Below are positions 30,201 to 37,715 of a stretch of DNA of 64,000 nt, piece by piece. Within the stretch, counting starts at the first letter, position 1; every line of letters begins with the position of its first letter. Source of the stretch: Nitzschia sp. DOCU1 (taxonomy: Eukaryota > Bacillariophyta > Bacillariophyceae > Bacillariales > Bacillariaceae); assembly GCA_951394045.1 (NCBI GenBank), contig OX595993.1:310001-374000 (forward strand). Direction: 5' to 3'. The position numbers and the translations under genes are program-made. The notes beneath the pieces are model-generated. The model was not told the DNA's origin, searched no databases, and was given only the letters and a program-made list of their open reading frames with translations.

Positions 30201-31902
30201 ATTTGCCATCCGGAGTCTTGACGGTCACTTGCATCGGAAGCAATTCCAAGATGTCATCGTTTTTCACACCATATTGCTCCAATGTCTTATGGGGATCTTT
30301 CAGTGGCGCGGATTGAAAGACGAGCCGTTGCTGGTCTAGTGGCACCTTTTTTCGCTTAAGAATTTGTTGCTGCACGGAGTCAATAGTATCTTCTGGATGG
30401 ACTTCAAGAGTCAGTTTGGAACCATCCCAATGTTCCACATTAATTCGCATCTTGGAATCCACCAAATCCAAGACGTCTCCATCCTCAACACCAGAGTCGT
30501 CCAACGTTTTTTTGTCGATCATCGGCTTGTTCCTAAACGTCAAATTCTGGTCATTAGGTGGGATCCCAAGTTTGTTTGTGATTTGTTTTTTCACCTGGAC
30601 AGTCATGTCCGAAGGTTGAACTTGAAGCGGTGTCTTTTTCCCGTCGGGTGTCCTCACGTAAATTGTCATGGGCGGAATCTCCAGTATAGACTTGTGCCGA
30701 ACTTGATAGTCCCTCAATGTATTTGTATCCTTGGTGAGTGGGGTGCCTTGAAAGGTCAACCGCTGCTCCTTGATAGGAATCTTCTTGGCTTTTAGAATTT
30801 GGTCCTTGGTCTCACTAATCGTTTGGTCGGGTCTCACGAAAATCGTGAATTGTGCACCGGTCCAAGTTTTTACGTAGATAAACATTGGCATCAACTTGAG
30901 CGTGTCACCGTCTTGAATATTATAGTTCTCCAACGTATGTTGTGGGCGATCGAGCTCGATCCCCCCAAACATAAGGCGTTGCTCTGGCTTTGGAATTCCT
31001 TCCTTCTCTTGAATTCGATCTTGCAAACTATCAATCGTATCGTCCGGTCGCACAGTGAACGTCAATGTCTTGAGTCCATCTGGAGTTTCTACATGTACCG
31101 TCATGGGACCGGTGCGTGGCTTAATACCCGGTCCAATAGTTTCATCCTCTTCATTGCCACCCTTTTTGTAGAGCAGTTTCCAAGTACCGCCTACATCCAA
31201 CTTGTCCATTTTTGCGCGTTCCCCGACGTTTAAAAACCCTGCTTCATAATCCGCTAGTTGCGAAGTATCGCGCTTGACTAGCGGATACGTCCAAATCCCT
31301 CTTGGTGTGAAATATGACGGCGGTTTAGTTTTGGGGGCAAAGAACCACATGTCTTCGGGTTGGGTAGCTGCTGGATCGTTTGGTGGATCGACACCGGGCT
31401 TGTACCCCCACACACCGTAGACATCTCGCATTTGCGCCACGTCCTTCGGCACGCTGGGATAGGCCCAAATGGTACATGGTGAAACCTCTGCATTGACGTT
31501 GTCGTACCAGATGCCTTGAATTTTACCAGGCACATTTGCAATGGGCTTGGGCTCTTGGCCGGGTTTTGTCGGCTTGTTGCGTTCATAGACGTACACTTGC
31601 ATGCGTTCTTCCTCGCCGCGCACGGCGAATTCCCGTTCATTCTCTGGGATTTTGCCTGAGCGTTTGATTGCGTCCGGGTCTCCACTCGAGCTCTTACGGA
31701 CGAGCTTCTTGCCAGACGGACTTGTCAGCGGAGACGCGAAACCGCTGCCCCCGTCGACCGCTTTCTTTTTCCGCGTCGACTTGCCCGCTGGACTCGTCAA
31801 GGGAGACGCAAAGCCAACACTGCCGGAGTCGTTCGAGCCGTTGACCTTTTTCTTTTTTCCGCTCGGACTCGTAAAGGGACTTGTGAAGCCACCGTCCGAC
31901 AT
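27202..31902 (-). CDS. Giant tandem ubiquitin-like-domain protein (17 UBL domains, no GG)
   Basis: 1566 aa, one exon, ATG at 31902. Residues 1-75 hold three copies of a GFxSPxTSPxGKK motif, likely a phospho-regulated basic tail. Residues about 120-260 are a unique Trp-rich module (GIWYDN, CTIWAYPS, VYGVWGYKPG, MWFFAP, RGIWTYPL). From residue 267 there are 17 consecutive ubiquitin-like domains of about 72 residues, each starting Met-x-[IV]-x-[VI] and keeping the ubiquitin core (DT[IV]..[VIL]K..[IV]....[IV]P..[DE]QRL.F....L.D..TL...[GNV][IV]...D.[LI]). Domains 5-13 alternate two types (MQVTVKTPDGK and MRIHVKDWDGK). None ends in the LRLRGG needed for E1 activation or DUB cleavage; joins read LLP-M, MEG-M or LDP-M, so it is not a polyubiquitin precursor. 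The last 65 residues are basic. Possible roles: scaffold binding UBL receptors, or an elastic spacer. Confidence 0.85.
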   Translation of the reverse strand: MSDGGFTSPFTSPSGKKKKVNGSNDSGSVGFASPLTSPAGKSTRKKKAVDGGSGFASPLTSPSGKKLVRKSSSGDPDAIKRSGKIPENEREFAVRGEEERMQVYVYERNKPTKPGQEPKPIANVPGKIQGIWYDNVNAEVSPCTIWAYPSVPKDVAQMRDVYGVWGYKPGVDPPNDPAATQPEDMWFFAPKTKPPSYFTPRGIWTYPLVKRDTSQLADYEAGFLNVGERAKMDKLDVGGTWKLLYKKGGNEEDETIGPGIKPRTGPMTVHVETPDGLKTLTFTVRPDDTIDSLQDRIQEKEGIPKPEQRLMFGGIELDRPQHTLENYNIQDGDTLKLMPMFIYVKTWTGAQFTIFVRPDQTISETKDQILKAKKIPIKEQRLTFQGTPLTKDTNTLRDYQVRHKSILEIPPMTIYVRTPDGKKTPLQVQPSDMTVQVKKQITNKLGIPPNDQNLTFRNKPMIDKKTLDDSGVEDGDVLDLVDSKMRINVEHWDGSKLTLEVHPEDTIDSVQQQILKRKKVPLDQQRLVFQSAPLKDPHKTLEQYGVKNDDILELLPMQVTVKTPDGKSVPLIVKPTDTVKDIKRKVAEKENIPEDDQRLTFNGKPLDDPRKTLDDLGIKHGDTIPMEGMRIHVKDWDGKKATYDVSPNDTLEDVKRQVAKRQGIPVDQQRVAFDNRPLKDDRKTLKQYGVKNDDILELLPMQVTVKTPDGKSVPLIVKPTDTVKDIKRKVAEKENIPEEDQRLTFNGKPLDDPRQTLDDLGIKHGDTIPMEGMRIHVKDWDGKKATYDVSPNDTLEDVKRQVAKRQGIPVDQQRVAFDNRPLKDDRKTLKQYGVKNDDILELLPMQVTVKTPDGKSVPLIVKPTDTVKDIKRKVAEKENIPEEDQRLTFNGKPLDDPRQTLDDLGIKHGDTIPMEGMRIHVKDWDGKKATYDVSPNDTLEDVKRQVAKRQGIPVDQQRVAFDNRPLKDDRKTLKQYGVKNDDILELLPMQVTVKTPDGKSVPLIVKPTDTVKDIKRKVAEKENIPEDDQRLTFNGKPLDDPRQTLDDLGIKHGDTIPMEGMRIHVKDWDGKKATYDVSPNDTLEDVKRQVAKRQGIPVDQQRVAFDNRPLKDDRKTLKQYGVKNDDILELLPMQVTVKTPDGKSVPLIVKPTDTVKDIKRKVAEKENIPEDDQRLTFNGKPLDDPRQTLDDLGIKHGDTIPMEAMQIFIKHWKGDMTTLNVCPSDTLDGIRDQIMKIRNVPRDHQRLNHKNRPLQESDDRKSLAALGVKHQDTLVLDPMEIKVRAPNGNLVTITVDPDDAVRDLKDRIQEKLGIPPAEQKLSNKGKPLQPDNTTLNDNGVKHGDILALDPMQIYVRNPRTNKKYTLDVSPADTIDDVKSKLFEKSGIPKRQQRLKFGDTPLDNYDKTLRDLKINDQDVLDLEPMQIHAKLPNGRKVTLEVEPSNTTKDVKDKIEKIAKIPATDQTIKFNDKPLANNRTLDDSGIEHNDTVFVEQHVQQPKTPATPRKSYLPANWKEQRDRFGEIITTTYEIDHNVDEGENFIRGITAKEKEKFKFESPKRKSQSKN
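28291..30234 (-). repeat. Nine exact 216-bp UBL modules, 432-bp higher-order period
   Basis: Domains 5-13 of the UBL gene occupy exactly 1944 bp = 9 x 216. Type A (MQVT) and type B (MRIH) alternate A-B-A-B-A-B-A-B-A. Successive 432-bp A-B pairs differ at only a few positions (for example GTCGTC/GTCTTC in the EDDQR/EEDQR codon), so copies are being homogenised or were recently amplified. Confidence 0.9.
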
Positions 31903-32318
31903 TATAGTTCAACACAGAACCGTGCACAATCAAATGCCGACCAGTCTCTAGTAGGGTGATGTGTGAACAGGTCGTGGGCACGACGGAATGAATGAGGCGC
32001 GCCTTAATTTTTTGGTCATAATTTTATTTTGGTTGCTATTTTCTGCAAGACCCAAATGACTGAAAATGCACGTCTGCTGCGTGCGGGTACGTACGAACCA
32101 GCGAATATATGTGTACCTACTACTAGTAGGTATGTACAAAAAAAATGCACACATACGCTGACTGAACGAAACGCATGAGCTGATGCACACAGCTCGTAGT
32201 ACGAGTAAATACCATCAATCAGGATGAGCTTGAGAAATAAGCCGCATAACTTGAATGTATTACAAAGAGAAACACCAACAGGTCCTGCAGCAGTACTGGG
32301 AAATGACACAAACTCGTC
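31903..32318. promoter_or_regulatory. Divergent intergenic region (UBL gene / transporter)
   Basis: 416 bp between opposed ATGs. Contains the short palindromic stretch CCTACTACTAGTAGG (32115-32129). Holds both promoters by position; no core element identified. Confidence 0.45.
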
Positions 32319-33794
32319 ATGAACACTTACGAACAAGTGAAAGGCTCGGAAGAGCCAGGCCCGACCGAAGAGTCTGCTCCTGCAGGCCACGAAGAACCCT
32401 TTCACGATGAGCATCACGTGCACAATTTGCACGAACAGCCCCGAATCACGTGGTTTGACGCCAGTATGCACCTCATTAAGGGAAATCTGGGGCCCGGGTG
32501 TCTCAATTTGCCGCACGCGTTCGGCTTGAGCGGCTGGTTCTTGGGCTCTGCTCTATTCCTACTCGTGGCCCTGCAAGGCATATACAGCATGATGTTGCTA
32601 GCGGAATGCAAGCAACTCCTGCTTGCTGCGAATCGACCCGTCTACACGTTCATGGACGTTGCTCAACTTTCTCTAGGGCCGAAGGGACATGCGTTCGTGC
32701 AGATTTTTCTCTTTGTCCTGCAAACGGGCGTGTGCTGCGTCTTTTTGAGTCTCATTGCGACCAATTTGCAGGCTCAGATCGTGGCGCTCTCACTAAATGC
32801 TTGCATCGGCCTGGTAACGAGCGCTCTTCTCATAATCGTTCTGGTACGACACATGAAGGATCTAAGATGGCTCTCTACATGCGCGAATGCATTCATGTTC
32901 ACTGCAATTATCGGGGTGGCCGTTGCCGCAATTGTGGAAATTGCATGCGAGGACCTCCCGCTACCACCAAAGTCCACCGCTGACCTAGGCGACGTTGCAA
33001 CCTTCATCAGCAGCATGTTCTTTTCATTTGAAGGCATTGGACTTGTACTGCCTGTTGAAAATGCTTTTACGATGTCAAATCTGCCGGAAGAAGTGGCTGA
33101 AGCTAACCTTTTCTACAGAACCGGAGTTCTGCCAGGCGCCATGTCCGTGGCAGGGATCCTTTTCTGGATGATTGGATTTTTTGCTTCATGGGGATTCCCA
33201 GATGTCGTCAACGGAAGTATTACAGCATATCTGGCAGAACGATTTCCCGAACAACCAATCTGGCTGGTGGTCAACACCATGGTAACGCTGGCTGTATTTT
33301 TCACATTCCCGCTGCAGCTGACGCCAGCTTTAGAAGTCCTGGAAGAATGTTTCGAGTCACCAATTGTTGATGTATCTCCTGAACTAACACCAGTTATCCA
33401 AACCAATGGTGAAATGACAGTCGATCAAACCCATTCACCTGTTGAACGGGAGACAGCGCTACTTCCAAATGATGTCGAGCATCAGTCTCCAGGCAACGGC
33501 ATCTGGAAGAAATACGAATGGATTATCCCTAGATATTCCATTGTCTTTGGATGTGCCACAGTTGTATTGCTTGTCGATGATCTAGGTTTGCTTATGGCCT
33601 TGTTCGGGGCGGTGGGGCAAACAGGGCTGGCGTTGCTACCATGCCTTTGTCACCTTAGCCTTCAACGTGGAGGCATTGCTCCAAAGCACAGGTTAAAGAC
33701 CCTTATGAACATCATGACAGTCTTGTTCTGTACTGTTGTAATGCTCGTTGGGCTCACTGTGTCTGTTGATAGAATCGTACAGGAAAAGGGATAG
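32319..33794 (+). CDS. AAAP-family amino acid transporter
   Basis: 491 aa, ATG at 32319. After a 45-residue charged N-tail, the AAAP/SLC36-type first helix begins: ASMHLIKGNLGPGCLNLPHA, with the unwound GxLGPGxLxLP substrate-site motif. About ten to eleven hydrophobic segments follow (for example FLGSALFLLVALQGIYSMMLL, IFLFVLQTGVCCVFLSLIA, FMFTAIIGVAVAAIVEIA, the conserved SMFFSFEGIGLVLPVENA, VAGILFWMIGFFASWGF, WLVVNTMVTLAVFFTFPLQ). A hydrophilic loop (about 350-395) separates the last group. These proteins move neutral amino acids coupled to protons across plasma or vacuolar membranes; substrate and location are not shown by sequence. Confidence 0.9.
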   Translation: MNTYEQVKGSEEPGPTEESAPAGHEEPFHDEHHVHNLHEQPRITWFDASMHLIKGNLGPGCLNLPHAFGLSGWFLGSALFLLVALQGIYSMMLLAECKQLLLAANRPVYTFMDVAQLSLGPKGHAFVQIFLFVLQTGVCCVFLSLIATNLQAQIVALSLNACIGLVTSALLIIVLVRHMKDLRWLSTCANAFMFTAIIGVAVAAIVEIACEDLPLPPKSTADLGDVATFISSMFFSFEGIGLVLPVENAFTMSNLPEEVAEANLFYRTGVLPGAMSVAGILFWMIGFFASWGFPDVVNGSITAYLAERFPEQPIWLVVNTMVTLAVFFTFPLQLTPALEVLEECFESPIVDVSPELTPVIQTNGEMTVDQTHSPVERETALLPNDVEHQSPGNGIWKKYEWIIPRYSIVFGCATVVLLVDDLGLLMALFGAVGQTGLALLPCLCHLSLQRGGIAPKHRLKTLMNIMTVLFCTVVMLVGLTVSVDRIVQEKG

Positions 33795-34030
33795 AGGACC
33801 ATATGATACAAATCAAACACAAGAATCAGGGGGAAGGAAAAATCCTTTTTTTTCGCCTGGAAATCATGGAGTGGAGTGCCATCACCATCACAATCCCCTG
33901 CAATGGATATTTACTGTTACTGTAATGCATCCTTGTTCGTCCAGCCAATGGCATTGGGCCTGTGCAATCCTGCCAGGAAAGTGCTTTGCCACCCAGGAGG
34001 AACGAGACTGGATGGACTGGACTGGATCCA

Positions 34031-34390
34031 TGAGCAGTTACATATTTCTCTGGAGAAAGGGATCCTAAGGTGCTCCGATTAGTGGCTGTTTGCATAAACA
34101 GGGAACCTCAAGTTGAATGAATTCAACCTTGCAATAACACCAACATAGAATGCGGCAGACAGAAGTTATGCATAGAGGATGATCAAAAAGATTGGGATGA
34201 CACAATTTGACAAAAGTGAGCAGTTACATATCTCTCTGGAGATGGCCGGGTGCTTGCAGACCTCTAGGCATTTGAAGGCCCTAAGGTACTCCAAAGAGTG
34301 ACTATCTGCACAAAAAGGGAACCTCAAGTTGAATGACTTCATCCTTGCAATAATGCCAACATAGAATGAGGCAGACAGAAGTTATTCATA
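34031..34390 (+). repeat. Tandem duplication, about 185-bp offset
   Basis: GAGCAGTTACATAT, CTCTGGAGA, GGGAACCTCAAGTTGAATGA, CCTTGCAATAA and CCAACATAGAATG recur in the same order in both halves; the second copy has an insertion near 34250-34285. Confidence 0.75.
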
Positions 34391-34806
34391 GTGACCATCT
34401 GAATAAGGCAACAGAAGAACTGAGTGGTAATTCCCTCCTTGATGTTGGAATTCAACAAACAATAATTCCCTGATCACTCACCCCTAAACCCCTGCGTTGC
34501 CAAAGTACAAGTATGGCTTGTGGCATTGCCTCAATGTATGGTAAATGCTGGAAGGCTTGAAATTTGATGAATGTGGTTGCAAAATTTAAAAATTACTACT
34601 ATTCGGGATGTAGTGTCATGGCTGGGAGGAAAAAGCAAAATAGACATGTACGACTTGTAACATGTTACAAGGGGTTCTCCTTTCTCTCAACAAATGCAGT
34701 TCACTTGATTGCTCCATGTGGTGGCAACTCATGTCAGGTGCTGTTGCTTATCTTTGATGGGTCTATCCCAATAGCTACAGTACCTCTTCCTCACTCCTCC
34801 AGTTGA

Positions 34807-34860
34807 TATGACCCAGTGGACTAAATCCCGAAAAGTATGACCCAGTGGACTAAATCCCGA
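34807..34860 (+). repeat. 29-bp tandem pair
   Basis: TATGACCCAGTGGACTAAAT continuing CCCG occurs at 34807 and again at 34836. Confidence 0.85.
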
Positions 34861-35051
34861 CAAATTTACCACGTGAAAATTTTGGCATCAACCAAAAACC
34901 AGCATTCATATTTTAATAACAATAATAATAATAATAACAAGACACTTCTCTAATAATAACTGATCAGTGCTGTTGGAGCTGATGGAGGGAAGTGGCAAAG
35001 CAATTGCAGGGGTATCTGTAAAGGGAACTCTACACTCTATTATTGAACATG

Positions 35052-36768
35052 ATGACCCGCCCACGAATGGTAATGCTCCACCATTTGCTTGCTGCTGGAG
35101 CCTTCTTTACTGTCCTCGTTCCATATATGTTGATTTTTTGCCAAAGTCCATTGACAAGAGAAGTACAGCGATTTTCGCATAGCAAACTCCTGCCATTTAC
35201 CAGCAACCATGATTCCTTTCTTCAGCCCCTTCTCCATGTGCCCCAGATGGATAACAAAATGGCAATGACAACCAGTGCCTGTCTCTTCATAATGGATGAC
35301 AATCACTTCTTAATTGGTAAGCATGGAATTTGCAGCACAAGTGAATTGTCCCTTTGACCTCATTTCTTTTGTCTCTTCTTTCTTTCCCTGTGTGTAGAAT
35401 GGATTGCTTATCACTACCATGTGGCAAATATGCGTCATTTGATAATCACGGCCGACTCTGCCAGCTTGACAAGCCCTCAACACGTTTTGGATCGTTGGAA
35501 GGACTACATTCAGATTCAGGTTTGGAAAGAAGAACACTTTTTTGCACATGAACTTTTCACAGAATATATTCACAGACGTAACCAGCATGGCACTGGCGGT
35601 AATACTTCGGAAACCCAACAGGTGTTACAATCCTTTAGAACCCGACAGTGGAAATTCAACCTACAATGTCTGAAGGAACACAAGCTACAAAATCGGAGTT
35701 GGACCTTTATAACAGATTCCGATGAATACCTGGCATTCAGTCCCCTAGAAGCAATACAGTCTGAGGAAGTGACTAAACCCGGAAGTCTGGTAGCAAAGCT
35801 TGGAGCCTTGGAGGTGACCAATCCTGGATTTACAGAGGCTCAGACACCTTGCATTCCCCTGCACCGGATACCTTTTAGTGCACGAGAAAGTTCTGACGAG
35901 GAAGTGGGTCACATGGTTCCCGTGGGATATGATGGGCACAACTTTCAAACATTGCGATGGAGGTGTTTTGGCAGCTTTACCACGAAGTACAGGACAAATG
36001 CTGGCTATGTATGCCCTTTCCATCGGCGGGTTCCTAACAAAGTAGTTGTTGACCTTAGTCGGGTGACTATGAAGCAAATCCAGAGTTCCGAAAATACGGG
36101 GGGTCCGCATCGGCCCTTGTCTATTTGCCCCTCAGATGTGTACCTGGGAATGGGAAAAACACCATTTGTTGTTAATCACTACGTGGGAACCGAGGATCAG
36201 TGGTTCTATCGAGCTGGGGACAAGCGAGGTGAGAGTTTACGTAGCTATTTTGAAATTCCTATCATCAATTTTCCTCATTTCTTTTCGTTCCACAGGCCAC
36301 GGGCGCCGGCTGGCCCGGTATCTGGATTTGAATTCCCGAATTGGAAAGAATGCAACGGATCAAATGCGGCCATGGCTGGTCGGTTTCGTTGAATCCGTCG
36401 GAAAATTGGAGGCAATGAGATTGTTGAGAGGTGTTGGAGTATTGGAGCCGCTTCCAGCAAAGGTGACCAAACAAGCAGTGACCATCAAAAGCGAAAACAT
36501 TACGAACAATATCTACAAGGTTGGCGACATTGTCCAGGCGAATTGGGAGGGGGGCTGGTATTGGGCCGAGGTTACTGCCGTGTTCCCTGCAGGGTATTAT
36601 AATGTGATTTTCTTGGAGCAGTGTCAAGAAGAGATTGCAGTCGCCGAAGAACGGCTGCGACGGTATGGGCCAGTCGAAGACAGCGAAAGCTATGATGTTG
36701 ACCTTGAAAAATTGGTTTCCGAACAAGTCCAGGAGTCAAGATCGAGGCCAGATATTGTTGTACTATAA
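35052..36768 (+). CDS. GT92-like glycosyltransferase with C-terminal Tudor-like domain (3 exons)
   Basis: Exons 35052-35316, 35398-36228 and 36296-36768; introns of 81 nt (G/GTAAGC to TGTAG) and 67 nt (GAG/GTGAGA to CACAG). 522 aa. Residues about 8-28 are a signal anchor (LLAAGAFFTVLVPYMLIF). The first splice joins FLI to EWIAYHYH, restoring the GT92-type CLFIMDDN..LIEWIAYHYH core, followed by WKFNLQCLKEH and the DxD-like motif TDSDEYLAF (about 185). GKTPFVVNHYVGTEDQWFYR supplies the late His. Exon 3 adds a Tudor/Agenet-like module (about 435-490): YKVGDIVQANWEGGWYWAEV, YNVIFLEQ. Such modules normally read methylated peptides in the nucleus or cytosol, which is odd for a Golgi-type enzyme. 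An alternative start three bases upstream (35049) is equally possible. Confidence 0.85.
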
Positions 36769-37715
36769 TCTCTAAGCACATTCCCTAGAAACAAAAAGGG
36801 GAAACAACACAGACTACACGCTAAAACTTAAGGGCAAGAAAGTAAAAAATGTACGTTGCCAATGTACGGTGTAAATTGATAAGGAAAGTTCTGCACGACA
36901 ATGGATCTGAATATTTACGAATGCCGAAACTCCCGTGGTGAATTTTTCAAGCTGGGCTAGTACCACTAGGTCATCGTGCTTGGTCATCACCTACTGCAAG
37001 AAGGAAATGACATGCTTGGTGGTGGCCGATAGCCAGGGTCAAGAAAATTTACCTGAGCCCCGCCCAATGCTTCTTTCTAGATGTCGCCGCTTCCATCGAG
37101 CCACTCCTGCTGCCACCCAGGAGGGCGCCTGATTTCTCATGGTGGGCCCAGCACCGGAGAGCTGGTGCATCTATCACAGTCAAGAAGACTAACCCCAACA
37201 TGGTCATGCGGAGTCTTGTTGGTTTTCTGCAAGTAGTATTGTTGCTCACCAGCCAAACAGACTTGACGATTGCGTGTTCTCCATGTGACAGCAATATAAC
37301 TCATCATTGTTGCAACCGCTGGTGCCAGTGGTCCATTGTGAGTGAAGGGAGGGACCGAACGGCAACAAGCCCTACCGCAACAATAACCTATGCAATGTAT
37401 AACCAGTCACTTGTATCACCACTACAACGAGAAGCCGTTCCATACATGCACTAGTATGTACAAGAAGAAGAATATATACTGTACATCTCTTTCACTCTTC
37501 TCTAATAAACTACTATCACTCTAGAAGCCTACGAAGCGAGTACCCAGGCATGAAAACAAAAAAAACGAGACTAGCAGTTACGGTTCACCGCCAATACGAC
37601 GATGCGGACGACGTTGCTGTTGTTCCTTGGCATTCCTTCATTCTTTCTAGAAGTAGCTATAATAAGCTATAAACTAGGAGATATTTTCCACTACTGCGGA
37701 TTTCTCTAACTCAAG
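36769..37715. other. Intergenic
   Basis: 947 bp between the GT92-Tudor gene and the tandem array. No domain, intron-spliced frame or repeat recognised. Confidence 0.5.

Larger units (their letters stand above)
33795..35048. other. 1.25-kb intergenic region with tandem duplications
   Basis: No gene recognised. Holds a 185-bp-offset duplication (34031-34170 and 34216-34390), a 29-bp tandem pair (34807-34860) and an AAT/ATA microsatellite (34913-34938). The promoter of the GT92-Tudor gene should lie at its end. Confidence 0.55.

Noticed and set aside
27926..30339. Series of 98-143-codon plus-strand frames opposite the UBL gene, conserved from copy to copy
   Set aside because: They recur only because the 432-bp DNA repeat recurs; the minus frame shows the ubiquitin core pattern and has no stop for 1566 codons.
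27202..31902. Polyubiquitin gene
   Set aside because: Domains differ strongly from ubiquitin, have variable linkers (LLP, MEG, LDP) and lack the C-terminal GG of every ubiquitin unit.
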